A stretch of DNA of 64,000 nucleotides from Erpobdella octoculata (GCA_963978895.1 OZ022242.1:8708114-8772113), one strand, 5' to 3'; positions 27,800-42,310 are shown, counted from the first letter of the stretch. Program-made: numbers and translations. The notes: generated from the letters alone by a model not told the origin.

Positions 27800-28065
27800 A
27801 TATTTTACAAACTTTTATTTAGGTTACAATCTTTGTTTGTGTGTGTGTTTGTGGCTTTTTCTGTACACAAATCTTGCAAGTAAAATTTAGCCAGCTTTTT
27901 AACTAGCTAGGAAACTGAAATTTTCAGCATAGCTTCATATTGGATGACAATACATAATTCAATTAAAAAAATTTATTTGAACATCTTTCGTATTTGTATA
28001 TCGAGTGTATTTGAAATTAAAGTTTGTATAAAAAAACTCGTTTTTTCCTTTTTTACTTGTTTGTA
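27800..28065 (-). repeat. Dispersed repeat of about 260 bp, copy 1
   Basis: Matches 42045-42310 in the opposite orientation, including ACTTGCAAGATTT, GAAAGCCACAC, TAACCTAAATAAAAATTTGT and an AAACGAGTTTTT-like end. Fragments are at 26800-26832 and 17060-17115. It contains a GTGTGTGTG stretch. The family is unknown. Confidence 0.7.
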
Positions 28066-28254
28066 GTTTTGCTACTAACCTCGAAAGTTGGACGTGCAAT
28101 TTGAACCGCCCGTGCAAATGCATTGGGCGATCCTTCAACTGCGTTGCTAGTACAAAGAATGCTATCACGGACAGCTTGGTAGCAGTCCCAAATATCATAT
28201 GAAAAAAGAGCACACCCAGTTTATTGGCTACAAGTGCAATTTGTGTAGGTTTGG

Positions 28255-28376
28255 TTTGCGACTAATTGTCCTGAGACTAATTGTCCGCGCCAAATTGTCC
28301 GTTTTTCAGCCCCGAATTGTACGCGCCGAAACGTTCGTTTTTTTGCGACGAATTGTCCTGAAACGAATTGTCCGGA
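28255..28376. repeat. GGACAATTAGTC/GACAATTCGTC palindromic motif cluster
   Basis: Six or so copies of (G/C)ACGAATTGTCC- or ACTAATTGTC-type motifs, regularly spaced at about 17-25 bp, just upstream of a TA tract. The motif also occurs at 26600-26645. Origin unknown. Confidence 0.6.
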
Positions 28377-28377
28377 T

Positions 28378-28486
<109 letters not shown>

Positions 28487-28559
28487 GTAAAATAAAACAA
28501 AATTTTACGTCGTTTTTGCTGTCGAGTTCAATTTCAATTCCAGCAGCATTTTTTTTAAT

Positions 28560-28710
28560 GTCATAATCATCAATATCATCATCATCATCAAAATCATCAG
28601 CACCAGCATCATCATCATCATCCCCATCATCATCAGTAACACCACCATCATCATTATCATCATAACTAACACCATCGTCACCAGCATCATCATCACCACT
28701 ACTACCATCT
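28560..28710. repeat. (CAT)n imperfect repeat
   Basis: ATCATCATCACC-type trinucleotide repeat. The Met and Val-rich minus-strand frame is a shadow. Confidence 0.88.
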
Positions 28711-29290
28711 CTATCTCATGGTAATCTTTAATATAATTTATTTTTGTTCCATCAAATAAATGTTATTAATCTAAATTGTTTTATTATCAAAATACATTTA
28801 AGAGTTAAATAACAAATTTACATTTTAATTTTCAAATTACAGTTTACATGTCGCATTTGTATTTACAATTTTATTACGCATTGCCAGTTTACAAGGAAAG
28901 AAATTCATTCATTTTCCAAATAATTCCCATATGTGTTGTTTCTTTTCCAAATCACCAATTTTCAAGCGTTGGTGTGAAATTTGCTGCCGATATTTGGCCG
29001 CCATTTTTCCTATGAGAATTTCTGGTTATTTTGCTTGTCTGCGAATAGAAGTTTTTCTATTTTTAAAATAAAAAAATTATATTTATAAAAAAGAATTCAA
29101 ATTTTTTCCTATAATTTTTTTCAAATTTATACCTAAAGTTGAAAAAAATTTTTTTGAATTTTTTTGATTTTGATAATTTCTTGACCTCTTGATTTCTTGA
29201 CGATATATATTTTTTTTATTTGTATACAAATTATATATTTTTATATGAATTATATATTTATATATAATTTTATATATTTATATATATATA

Positions 29291-29662
29291 CTAGCGGAGA
29301 TACCCGGCGTTGCCCAGGTTTTTTGAGGTTTTTCTAATGTTTGTCTCTTTCTCTCCCGTTTCCTTTCCCACCTGCTTTCCCACTCCTGTTAGCTTTTCCG
29401 TTTTCGGTCGTTTTCCCACTGCCGGTCGCTTTCCCGCTCCCGGTCGCTTTCCCGCTCCCGGTCGCTTTCCCGCTCCCGGTCGCTTTCCCGCTCCCGGTCG
29501 CTTTCCCGCTCCCGGTCGTTTTCCCGTCCCGGTCGCTGCCCCGTTCCCGCTCACGTTTGCTCTCCCATTCCCGCTCACGCTTGCTTTTCTGTTCCCGCTC
29601 GCTGTCCGTTCCGGGTGCTTTCCCGTTTCTATAATAGACAAACTAACCCACAAACATTCATA
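29291..29662 (-). mobile_element. Family A Helitron, minus strand
   Basis: Starts with the reversed 3' end CTAGCGGAGATACCCGGCGT and ends at AACATTCATA. Near-identical to 37027-37370. Six or so CGCTTTCCCGCTCCCGGT units form the core. It abuts a family B start directly. Confidence 0.8.
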
Positions 29663-30780
29663 TCTATATATATAAAAGAACATGTCCTGACTGACTGACA
29701 GATGACTGACTGATAATCAACGCCGAGCTCAAACGCCTCATCCTAGGAACGTGAAATTTGGAACTTATATTACTTTTTTAGCGTAAACATCCGCTAAGAA
29801 AGGATTTTTGAAAATTTTGCTCCTGAGGGGAAAAAACTGGAAAACAAACTTTTTTCTAAAAAATATTTCTAAAAATTTGTTCTGAAATTTGGTATATAGA
29901 TTCTTTTTGAAAAATAAAAAGATACGTGTTTCACCATTTTTTGAAAATTCGGTTTCCCGGGCCTCAAATGTGGGTTGGAAAATTAGGTTATTTGGTTTTT
30001 AAAGTAGCTTCTACTCAAAAACTGTTACTGCTACAGGAGTAAAAATTAGTATTTAGTTTCTACTCCAAAAATAATGAAACACGTGTTTTAGCATTTTTTG
30101 AAAATTTGGTTTCCAGGACTTCAAATGTGGGGTGGAAAATAGGGCTAATTGTCTTTTATAGTAACTGCTACTCAAAAACAGAAAATACCACAGATGTAAA
30201 AATTATTATTTAGTTTCTTTTCTAAAAATAAAGATATACGTGCTTCACCATTTTTTACAAATTTGGTTTCCCGGACCTCAAATGTAGGTTGGAAAATTGG
30301 GTTATTTGGTTTTTAAAGTAGCTTCTACTCAAAAACTGTTAATGTTACAAAAGTAAAAATTAGTATTTAGTTTCTACTCTAAAAATAATGATATACGGGT
30401 TTCACAATTTATTGAAAATTTGGTTTCCAGGACTTCAAATGTGGGGTGGAAAATAGGGTTATTTGGTTTTTAAAGTAACTGCTACTCAACAAGTGTAATT
30501 GCCACAGATGTAAAAATTAATACTTAGTATCTACTCAAAAAAAAAAAGATATACGTGTTTCATCATTTTTTGTGTTATTTTGTTTTTAAAGTAGCTGATA
30601 CTCAAAAACTGTTAATGCTACAGAAGTAAAAATTAGTATTTAGTTTCTACTCCAAAAATAATGAAATACGTGTTTTAGCATTTTTTGAAAAATTTAGTTT
30701 CCAGGACCTCAAATGTAAGGTGCAAAATAGAGTTATTTGATTTTAAAAATTACTGCTACTCAAAAACTGTAAGTGGTAAT
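29663..30780 (+). mobile_element. Family B Helitron, 3'-truncated
   Basis: Begins A|TCTATATATATAAAAGAACA then TGTCCTGACTGACTGAC. The interior has about 157-bp tandem units, each with CGTGTTTCACCATTTTTTGA, a CTCAAATGTGGGTTGGAAAA block and a GCTTCTACTCAAAAACTGTT block. It lacks the GC-rich 3' terminal region and CTAG found in the other three copies. Confidence 0.75.
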
Positions 30781-30789
30781 ATATATATA

Positions 30790-32101
30790 TCTATATATAT
30801 AAAAGAACATGTCCTGACTGACTGACTGACTGACTGACTGACTGACTGACTGACTGACTGACTGACTGACTGACTGACTGACAGATGACTGACTGATAAT
30901 CAACGCCGAGCTCAAACGCCTCATCCTAGGAACGTGAAATTTGGAACTTATATTACTTTTATAGCGTAAACATCCGCTAAGAAAGGATTTTTGAAAATTT
31001 TGCTCCTGAGGGGAAAAAACTGGAAAACAAACTTTTTTCTAAAACAATGTATATCTCGAAAACCAAAAATGAGGAGATTTTGAAATTTGGTACATAGAGT
31101 CTTTTTGAAAAATAAAAAGATACGTGTTTCACCATTTTTTGAAAATTCGGTTTCCCGGACCTCAAATGTGGGTTGGAAAATTGGGTTATTTGGTTTTTAA
31201 AGTAGCTTCTACTCTAAAACTGTTACTGCTACAGGAGTAAAAATTAGTATTTAGTTTCTACTCCAAAAATAATGAAACACGTGTTTTAGCATTTTTTGAA
31301 AATTTGGTTTCCAGGACTTCAAATGTGGGGTGGAAAATAGGGTTATTTGGTTTTTAAAGTAACTGCTACTCAACAACTGTAATTGCTACAGATGTAAAAA
31401 TTAATACTTAGTATCTACTCAAAAAAAAAAAGATATACGTGTTTCATCATTTTTTTGGGTTATTTGGTTTTTAAAGTAGCTGCTACTCAAAAACTGTTAA
31501 TGCTGCAGAAGTAAAAATTAGTATTTAGTTTCTACTCCAAAAATAATGAAATAGGTGTTTTAGCATTTTTTGAAAATTTGGTTTCCAGGACCTCAAATGT
31601 GGGGTGGAAATAAGGGTCATTTGATTTCAAAATAACTGCTACTCACAAACTGTAAGTGTTACAAATGTAAAAATTAGTATTATGTTTGTGCCGGTTAAAA
31701 GTAGCTAAGTCCAGTTTATCATCGGCCGGGCCAAGCCGTTATTTTAGAGTCTTCACACGGGCCAGACCAAACCTTAAATCAAAGTGGGACGGGCCGAGGC
31801 TTTTCACTAAGTATATAGATATTTTAGTGATTTTAGGGTCTTCAGTTTGGCCGGGCCAAACCTGAGGTCAAGGTGGGACGGGCCGAAGTTTTTCATCAAG
31901 TATATAGAACTTCTAGGCCTGTAAAAATGGGCCGGGCTTAATTCAGACGGGCTGTGCCGGGCCAGGAGTTTGGGTTTTTAAAACGGGCTGGTCTAATTTG
32001 TCGACGGGCCGAGCCGAGACCTAAAAAAGTGATCTCTACTATGGATGCACGGTTCAAACTCTCTAATTTCATGCGAGCGAAGCCGCTACGGGCACTGCTA
32101 G
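30790..32101 (+). mobile_element. Family B Helitron, complete ends, about 1.3 kb
   Basis: Begins A|TCTATATATATAAAAGAACA and ends AGCGAAGCCGCTACGGGCAC, TG, CTAG|T, where AGCG and CGCT can pair as a short stem. A (CTGA)n tract lies near 30812-30882. The interior has about 157-bp tandem units, and the 3' part a GGGCCGGGCC-rich segment (about 31700-32000). It encodes no transposase, so it is non-autonomous. Confidence 0.78.
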
Positions 32102-32114
32102 TATATATATATAT

Positions 32115-32900
<786 letters not shown>

Positions 32901-33137
32901 CATAAACACAGACACAGACACACATACATGCACATACACATACATACATACACACATACATACGCACATACATATATATATAGTTCCCGCTCGCTCACCC
33001 GCTCCGCTCCGCTCATTTTGTGACGGATTTCAAAATTTTTTTTTTTTTTTTGATTTTCATTGACTCTCAAGGTTGTGTGAAAATTTCATTACGATCGGAT
33101 GAAGGGTGTAGCAATGCATAAAGGACATTAACATACA
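32901..33137 (-). mobile_element. Family A 5'-end fragment, inverted
   Basis: Reverse-complement version of the 13492-13770 segment: TTCCCGCTCGCTCACCCGCT, GCTCCGCTCATTTTGTGACG, ACGATCGGATGAAGGGTGTA. It ends at the start of the next family B copy. Confidence 0.6.
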
Positions 33138-34561
33138 TCTATATATATAAAAGAACATGTCCTGACTGATAATCAACGCCGAGCTCAAACGCCTCATCCT
33201 AGGAACGTGAAATTTGGAACTTATATTACTTTTATAGCGTAAACATCCGCTAAGAAAGGATTTTTGAAAATTTTGCTCCTGAGGGGAAAAAACTGGAAAA
33301 CAAACTTTTTTCTAAAAATTTTTTCTAAAATTTTTTTTTGAAATTTGGTATATAGATTCTTTTTGAAAAATAAAAAGATACGTGTTTCACCATTTTTTGA
33401 AAATTCGGTTTCCCGGACCTCAAATGTGGGTTGGAAAATTGGGTTATTTGGTTTTTAAAGTAGCTTCTACTCAAAAACTGTTAATGCTACAGGAGTAAGA
33501 ATTAGTATTTAGTTTCTATTCCAAAAATAATGAAACACGTGTTTTAGCATTTTTTGAAAATTTGGTTTCCAGGACTTCAAATGTGGGGTGGAAAATAGGG
33601 CTAATTGTCTTTTATAGTAACTGCTACTCAAAAACAGTAAATACCACAGATGTACAAATTATTATTTAGTTTCTTTTCTAAAAATAAAGATATACGTGTT
33701 TCACCATTTTTTACAAATTTGGTTTCCCGGACCTCAAATGTGGGTTGGAAAATTGGGTTATTTGGTTTTTTAAGTAGCTTCTACTCAAAAACTGTTAATG
33801 CTACAAAAGTAAAAATTAGTATTTAGTTTCTACTCTAAAAATAAGGATATATGTGTTTCACCATTTTTTGAAATTTTGGTTTTCAGGACCTCAAATGTGG
33901 GGTGGAAAAAGGTTTTCTTTGGTTTTTAAAGTAACTGCTACTCAAAAACTGTGAATGCTACAGATGTCAAAATTAGTATTTAGTATTTACTCAAAAAATT
34001 ATGATATAAGTGTTTCAACATTTTTTTAAAAATTTGGTTTCCAGGACATCAAATGTGGGGTGGAAAAAAGGGTTATTTGATTTCAAAATAACTGCTACTC
34101 AAAAACTGTAAGTGCTACAAATGTAAAAATTAGTATTTTGAAGTTTTGTGCCGGTTAAAAGTAGCTAAGTTCAGTTTATCACCGGTCGGGCCAAGCCGTT
34201 ATTTTAGAGTCTTCACACGGGCCAGGCCAAACCTTAAATCAAAGTGGAACGGGCCGAGGTTTTTCACCAAGTATATAGATATTTTAGTGATTTTAGGGTG
34301 TTCAGTTGGGCCGGGCCAAACCTGAAGTCAAGGTGGGACGGGCCGAAGTTTTTCATCAAGTATATAGAACTTCTAAGCCTGTAAGAATGGGCCGGGCCTA
34401 ATTCAGACGGGCTGTGCCGGGCCAGGAGTTTGGGTTTTTAAAACGGGCTGGGCTAAGTTGTCGACGGGCCGAGCCGAGACCTAAAAAATTGATCTCTACT
34501 ATGGATGCACGGTTCAAACTCTCTAATTTCATGCGAGCGAAGCCGCTACGGGCACTGCTAG
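33138..34561 (+). mobile_element. Family B Helitron, complete ends, about 1.4 kb
   Basis: A|TCTATATATATAAAAGAACA start and GCTACGGGCACTGCTAG|T end. Near-identical to 38375-39798, being part of the duplicated block. Non-coding. Confidence 0.8.
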
Positions 34562-34594
34562 TAAATACATATATACAAACATTCATTTATATAT

Positions 34595-34922
34595 ATATAG
34601 ATAGATGAATGTTTGTGGGTTAGTTTGTCTATTATAGAAACGGGAAAGCACCCGGAACGGACAGCGAGCGGGAACAGAAAAGCAAGCGTGAGCGGGAATG
34701 GGAGAGCAAACGTGAGCGGGAACGGGGCAGCGACCGGGACGGGAAAACGACCGGGAGCGGGAAAGCGACCGGGAGCGGGAAAGCGACCGGCAGTGGGAAA
34801 ACGACCGAAAACGGAAAAGCTAACAGGAGTGGGAAAGCAGGTGGGAAAGGAAACGGGAGAGAAAGAGACAAACATTAGAAAAACCTCTAAAAAACCTGGG
34901 CAACGCCGGGTATCTCCGCTAG
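34595..34922 (+). mobile_element. Short family A Helitron
   Basis: TAGATGAATGTTTGTGGGTT at the 5' side and GGGCAACGCCGGGTATCTCC, G, CTAG|T at the 3' side. Core of GACCGGGAGCGGGAAAGC-type units. Its duplicate is at 39832-40159. Confidence 0.78.
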
Positions 34923-35207
34923 TACATACATAAACACACACACACAGACACACATACATGCACATACACATACATACATACACACATACATACGCACATA
35001 CATATATATATAGTTCCCGCTTGCTCACCCGCTCCGCTCCGCTCATTTTGTGACGGATTTCAAAAATTTTTTTTTTCTTTTTGATTTTCATTGACTCTCA
35101 AGGTTGTGTGAAAATTTCATTACGATCGGATGAATGGTGTAGCAATGCATAAAGGACATTAACATACATAAATACATATATACAAACATTCATTTTTATA
35201 TATATAG
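34923..35207 (-). mobile_element. Family A 5'-end fragment, inverted
   Basis: The same segment as 32901-33137, joined to the preceding short Helitron. The pair is the reverse complement of 13492-14137. The duplicate copy is at 40160-40444. Confidence 0.6.
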
Positions 35208-35208
35208 A

Positions 35209-35688
35209 CTAGCGGGGTACCCGGCGTTGCCCGGGATTTTAAGAGGTTTTTTTAATGTTTGTCTCTCTTGCTCCCGTTTCCTTCCCCGCTTGCTCTCCCG
35301 CTCTCGGTCGCCTTCCTGCTCCCGGATGCTTTCCTGATGCCGGTCGCTTTCCCGTTCCCTGCCGTTTTCTTGCTATCGTTCGCTTTCCCACTCCAGGTCG
35401 CTTTCTCGATCCCGGACGCTTTCCCGCTCTTGGTCGGTTTACCTTTCCCGCTCTCAGTTACGTATTTGTTCCTTCTTGTTTTCTCGTTCCAGTTTCCGCT
35501 CATTTTCTAATTTCCGTTTCCGCTCGCTCTCCCGCTCCCGCTCCGCTCATTTTGTGACCGAAATAATTTTTTTCACTGAAACCTTATTCCATTGACTCTC
35601 AAGCATGTGTGAAAATTGCATTACGATCGGATGAATGGTGTAGCAATGCATAAAGGACTTACAGACACATAATCTAATTTATATATAT
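35209..35688 (-). mobile_element. Diverged family A Helitron, minus strand
   Basis: Starts with reversed terminus CTAGCGGGGTACCCGGCGTT, GCCCGGG and ends near ACGATCGGATGAATGGTGTA, AAGGACTTACAG. The core repeat is more diverged than in other copies. Confidence 0.7.
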
Positions 35689-35689
35689 A

Positions 35690-36656
35690 CTAGCGGGGTT
35701 ACCCGGCGTTGCCCGGGGTTTTTAGAGGTTTTTCTAATGTTTGTCTCTCTCGCTCCCGTTTCCTTCTCCACTTTCCCGTTTTCGTCGCGTTCCCGGTCGC
35801 TTTTCCGCTCTCGGTCGATTTCCAGCTCCTGGTCGCTTTCCAGCTCCTGGTCGCTTTCCAGCTCCCGGTCGCTTTCCCGCTCAGAAGTTTTGTTATCGAT
35901 TTTCTCTCTTGCTCGCGTTTCCTTCCAAGCTTGCTCTCCCAATTCCAGTCGCTTTCCGCGTTCCCGGTCGCTTTCCGCTTTCCCGGTCGCTTTCCCGTTC
36001 CCGGTCGCTTTCATGTTCCCGGTTGCTTTCCCGTTCCCGGTCGCTTTCCCGTTCCCGGTTGCTTTCCCGTTCCCGCTCACGCTTGCTCTCCCGTTCCCGG
36101 TCACGTAGTGTTTGTCTGGATTGAGCATTGCTTACTCTTATTGTTTCCAGTTTTGCTTCCCGTTGCTCAGCTGTTTCAGATGAACGGTATTGAGCAGCGT
36201 TTAATCGAAGGCTTTCCAGTCTTGCTTCCCGTTGCTCAGCTGTTTCAGATGAACGGTATTGAGCAGCGTTTAATCGAAGGCTTTCCAGTCTTGCTTCCCG
36301 TTGCTCAGCTGTTTCAGATGAACGGTATTGAGCAGCGTTTAATCGAAGGCTTTCCAGTCTTGCTTCCCGTTGCTCAGCGGTTTCAGATGAACGGTATTGA
36401 GCAGCGTTTAATCGAAGGCTTTCTTTTTTTTGAGCATTGTATAATCGAAGGCTTTCAAGTCTTGCTTCCCGCTGTTCTTCTGTTTCTGAACTTCGTAATG
36501 CCTTTTTCTTTCTTGCTTGGAGCGTAAGTTGACCAATAGCTTTTCGTTTAGGTGGCATAATTAATTCGATAGAAAAATTTGAAATTTGAAATTGTAATTT
36601 TTCAGCCAATTTTCAATTTATGACGATGTTTTAAAGGAAATAGTTTTGAACTTTAT

Positions 36657-36660
<4 letters not shown>
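35690..36660 (-). mobile_element. Family A Helitron retaining part of a coding region, minus strand
   Basis: The reversed 3' end CTAGCGGGGTTACCCGGCGT is at 35690. The interior carries the GTTCCCGGTCGCTTTCCC minisatellite to about 36105. A 69-bp tandem repeat (about four copies, 36158-36430) and an upstream basic coding start (36609) follow. It is the only copy in the window with a non-satellite coding portion, and so is nearest to a coding-competent ancestor. Confidence 0.7.
35893..36609 (-). CDS. Helitron-associated N-terminal ORF with 23-residue repeats fused to Arg/Glu/Ser repeats
   Basis: A 238-residue frame. The likely start is the Met beginning MPPKRKAIGQ (36552 region), since the 18 residues before it look like AT-rich leader. 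Residues after that are basic, then come about four 23-residue repeats built on RSSETAEQREARLESLRLNA. The frame then passes without interruption into [11 protein letters not shown] repeats encoded by the 18-bp minisatellite, and stops. From memory, unverified, similar QREARLE repeats precede the replicase of Helitrons in arthropods. No replication-initiator or helicase motif is present here, so the product cannot transpose by itself. Charged, probably disordered. Whether it is translated is unknown. Confidence 0.6.
   Translation of the reverse strand: MAEKLQFQISNFSIELIMPPKRKAIGQLTLQARKKKALRSSETEEQREARLESLRLYNAQKKESLRLNAAQYRSSETAEQREARLESLRLNAAQYRSSETAEQREARLESLRLNAAQYRSSETAEQREARLESLRLNAAQYRSSETAEQREAKLETIRVSNAQSRQTLRDRERESKRERERESNRERESDRERESNREHESDRERESDRESGKRPGTRKATGIGRASLEGNASKRENR

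Positions 36661-36731
<71 letters not shown>
36661..36731. repeat. (TA)n microsatellite
   Basis: TA tract that forms the insertion context for the next Helitron. Confidence 0.95.
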
Positions 36732-38137
<1,406 letters not shown>

Positions 38138-38374
38138 CATAAACACAGACACAGACACACATACATGCACATACACATACATACATACACACATACATAC
38201 GCACATACATATATATATAGTTCCCGCTCGCTCACCCGCTCCGCTCCGCTCATTTTGTGACGGATTTCAAAATTTTTTTTTTTTTTTTGATTTTCATTGA
38301 CTCTCAAGGTTGTGTGAAAATTTCATTACGATCGGATGAAGGGTGTAGCAATGCATAAAGGACATTAACATACA
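38138..38374 (-). mobile_element. Family A 5'-end fragment, inverted
   Basis: Duplicate of 32901-33137. Confidence 0.6.
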
Positions 38375-39798
38375 TCTATATATATAAAAGAACATGTCCT
38401 GACTGATAATCAACGCCGAGCTCAAACGCCTCATCCTAGGAACGTGAAATTTGGAACTTATATTACTTTTATAGCGTAAACATCCGCTAAGAAAGGATTT
38501 TTGAAAATTTTGCTCCTGAGGGGAAAAAACTGGAAAACAAACTTTTTTCTAAAAATTTTTTCTAAAATTTTTTTTTGAAATTTGGTATATAGATTCTTTT
38601 TGAAAAATAAAAAGATACGTGTTTCACCATTTTTTGAAAATTCGGTTTCCCGGACCTCAAATGTGGGTTGGAAAATTGGGTTATTTGGTTTTTAAAGTAG
38701 CTTCTACTCAAAAACTGTTAATGCTACAGGAGTAAGAATTAGTATTTAGTTTCTATTCCAAAAATAATGAAACACGTGTTTTAGCATTTTTTGAAAATTT
38801 GGTTTCCAGGACTTCAAATGTGGGGTGGAAAATAGGGCTAATTGTCTTTTATAGTAACTGCTACTCAAAAACAGTAAATACCACAGATGTACAAATTATT
38901 ATTTAGTTTCTTTTCTAAAAATAAAGATATACGTGTTTCACCATTTTTTACAAATTTGGTTTCCCGGACCTCAAATGTGGGTTGGAAAATTGGGTTATTT
39001 GGTTTTTTAAGTAGCTTCTACTCAAAAACTGTTAATGCTACAAAAGTAAAAATTAGTATTTAGTTTCTACTCTAAAAATAAGGATATATGTGTTTCACCA
39101 TTTTTTGAAATTTTGGTTTTCAGGACCTCAAATGTGGGGTGGAAAAAGGTTTTCTTTGGTTTTTAAAGTAACTGCTACTCAAAAACTGTGAATGCTACAG
39201 ATGTCAAAATTAGTATTTAGTATTTACTCAAAAAATTATGATATAAGTGTTTCAACATTTTTTTAAAAATTTGGTTTCCAGGACATCAAATGTGGGGTGG
39301 AAAAAAGGGTTATTTGATTTCAAAATAACTGCTACTCAAAAACTGTAAGTGCTACAAATGTAAAAATTAGTATTTTGAAGTTTTGTGCCGGTTAAAAGTA
39401 GCTAAGTTCAGTTTATCACCGGTCGGGCCAAGCCGTTATTTTAGAGTCTTCACACGGGCCAGGCCAAACCTTAAATCAAAGTGGAACGGGCCGAGGTTTT
39501 TCACCAAGTATATAGATATTTTAGTGATTTTAGGGTGTTCAGTTGGGCCGGGCCAAACCTGAAGTCAAGGTGGGACGGGCCGAAGTTTTTCATCAAGTAT
39601 ATAGAACTTCTAAGCCTGTAAGAATGGGCCGGGCCTAATTCAGACGGGCTGTGCCGGGCCAGGAGTTTGGGTTTTTAAAACGGGCTGGGCTAAGTTGTCG
39701 ACGGGCCGAGCCGAGACCTAAAAAATTGATCTCTACTATGGATGCACGGTTCAAACTCTCTAATTTCATGCGAGCGAAGCCGCTACGGGCACTGCTAG
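38375..39798 (+). mobile_element. Family B Helitron, complete ends
   Basis: Near-identical duplicate of 33138-34561, with the same start, internal units and CTAG|T end. Confidence 0.8.
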
Positions 39799-39831
39799 TA
39801 AATACATATATACAAACATTCATTTTTATAT

Positions 39832-40159
39832 ATATAGATAGATGAATGTTTGTGGGTTAGTTTGTCTATTATAGAAACGGGAAAGCACCCGGAACGGACA
39901 GCGAGCGGGAACAGAAAAGCAAGCGTGAGCGGGAATGGGAGAGCAAACGTGAGCGGGAACGGGGCAGCGACCGGGACGGGAAAACGACCGGGAGCGGGAA
40001 AGCGACAGGGAGCGGGAAAGCGACCGGCAGTGGGAAAACGACCGAAAACGGAAAAGCTAACAGGAGTGGGAAAGCAGGTGGGAAAGGAAACGGGAGAGAA
40101 AGAGACAAACATTAGAAAAACCTCTAAAAAACCTGGGCAACGCCGGGTATCTCCGCTAG
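39832..40159 (+). mobile_element. Short family A Helitron
   Basis: Duplicate of 34595-34922. At least one base difference is visible (GCGACAGGGAGC here against GCGACCGGGAGC). Confidence 0.78.
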
Positions 40160-40444
40160 TACATACATAAACACACACACACAGACACACATACATGCAC
40201 ATACACATACATACATACACACATACATACGCACATACATATATATATAGTTCCCGCTCGCTCACCCGCTCCGCTCCGCTCATTTTGTGACGGATTTCAA
40301 AAAAATTTTTTTTCTTTTTGATTTTCATAGACTCTCAAGGTTGTGTGAAAATTTCATTACGATCGGATGAATGGTGTAGCAATGCATAAAGGACATTAAC
40401 ATACATAAATACATATATACAAACATTCATTTTTATATATATAG
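40160..40444 (-). mobile_element. Family A 5'-end fragment, inverted
   Basis: Duplicate of 34923-35207. The large duplication ends here, at TTTTTATATATATAG. Confidence 0.6.
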
Positions 40445-40451
40445 ATAAATA

Positions 40452-40887
<436 letters not shown>

Positions 40888-40920
40888 TATATAGATTATA
40901 TATTTATAAATAAATTATAT

Positions 40921-41065
40921 CACTCTGCCTCGCTAATTGCGAGCCAGTCCCAAACCTGAATAAAGGAGGAAGGACAGTTAAAAGGATCAAGTTTTGATCC
41001 ACGACAGGAAGTACCTATGTGCTTACTACAGGCAGCGGTATATAAAAGACTATAAACTATTATTT
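40921..41065 (+). mobile_element. Dispersed repeat (AGTCCCAAGCC family), plus copy
   Basis: CGCTAATTGCGAGCCAGTCC at the start and AAAGACTATAAACTATTATT at the end, matching 15515-15670 and the inverted 11664-11850. Confidence 0.65.
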
Positions 41066-41109
41066 TCAAAAAAATATAGATTTACTAGCATCAAAAAGCC
41101 TAAAAAAGA

Positions 41110-41945
41110 AAAACATAGAAATATTTAACTTGGGATGCAGTCAAATCGACTCCAGTTAAACTCCAGCAAATCTGAAGCCATCTGGTTTACAACTAGAAGC
41201 CAGAAACTTCATCTTCCAAAAGATCCAGTTCGAATAGGTCTTGACATGGTGCAGCCGTCTGTGTCTGTTCGAAATCTTGGCATCTATCTTGATGCTGATC
41301 TGTCATCAAAAACACACATCAAAAACACTGTTCGTGCATGCTTCAATGTATTACGGCAGATAAAAAGTGTGGCAACCTCTCTCCCAACAAATTCTCGAAA
41401 AATACTTGTAACTTCCCTCGTCTTAAGCAAACTTGATTATGGTAACTCTATCCTGGTTGGGTCACCCAAACACCACATCAATCGTCTCCGTTCGGTTATT
41501 AATGCTGCAGCACGTCTGGTTACCGGTGCTCGCAAATGCGATCACATTAGTCCAGTTCTCGCCGACCTACACTGGCTGCCAGTGGACAAAAGAATAAAAT
41601 TCAAGTTGGCGCTACTGGTATACAAATCTCTTAATAAACTGGCTCCGAAATATCTGTCTTCTTCAATGAACAGGGTGTCTGACTTCCCGGCCAGGAGGAG
41701 ACTCAGATCCTCATCTTCGGCCTCACTCCATCTGCCAAGGACCAAAATGAAGACGGCTGGCGACCGCATGTTTGCTGTTGCCGGTTCCAGACTTTGGAAC
41801 GAGCTTCCGACTACCATCACCTGCTCAGCGACGGTCGAAGAATTTCGAAAGGGTCTCAAAACGCATCTCTTCGTGGCCTAGAAGTCAACACTGACATTAT
41901 GCCACGTTAAATTATTATCAAATTAAAATTAAATTAAAAAATATT
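41110..41945 (+). mobile_element. 5'-truncated non-LTR retrotransposon (LINE), 3' end
   Basis: Open frame 41135-41881 (248 codons) encodes the part of a LINE polyprotein just after the F-A-D-D active site. It begins SNRLQLNSSKSEAIWF, continues with L-G-I-Y-L-D, a V-L-S-K-L-D-Y-G-N-S block and L-H-W-L-P-V, and ends F-R-K-G-L-K-T-H-L-F. It aligns block by block with the element at 26885-27640 but is clearly a different lineage. The frame is intact, followed by an AT-rich 3' end with ATTAAAATTAAATTAAAAAA. The 5' end (endonuclease and catalytic RT) is missing. Codon use is more balanced than the surrounding AT-rich DNA. Confidence 0.85.
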
Positions 41946-42044
41946 TATAATATTAACTACAAAATAACAATCCCCATATCAATAATTATATCAAATTACA
42001 GACAGACAGTTAGTCAATTATATATAGTTGATATATAAATTATA

Positions 42045-42310
42045 TATAAACAAGTAAAGGAAAAAACGAGTTTTTCAACACAAACTTTAATTTCCAATAC
42101 ACTCAATTTAGAAATACGAAAGATGTTGAAATTAATTTTTTTTAATTGAATTATATATTGGGTATATATAAAGCTATGCTGAAAGTTTCAGCTTCGTAGC
42201 TAATCAAAAAGCTGGTAAAATTTTACTTGCAAGATTTGCGTACAGAGAAAGCCACACACACACATATACACACACACAAGCAGAGATTGTAACCTAAATA
42301 AAAATTTGTA
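42045..42310 (+). repeat. Dispersed repeat of about 260 bp, copy 2
   Basis: Inverted relative to 27800-28065. Contains ATGCTGAAAGTTTCAGCTTC, ACTTGCAAGATTTGCGTACA and GATTGTAACCTAAATAAAAA. Confidence 0.7.
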
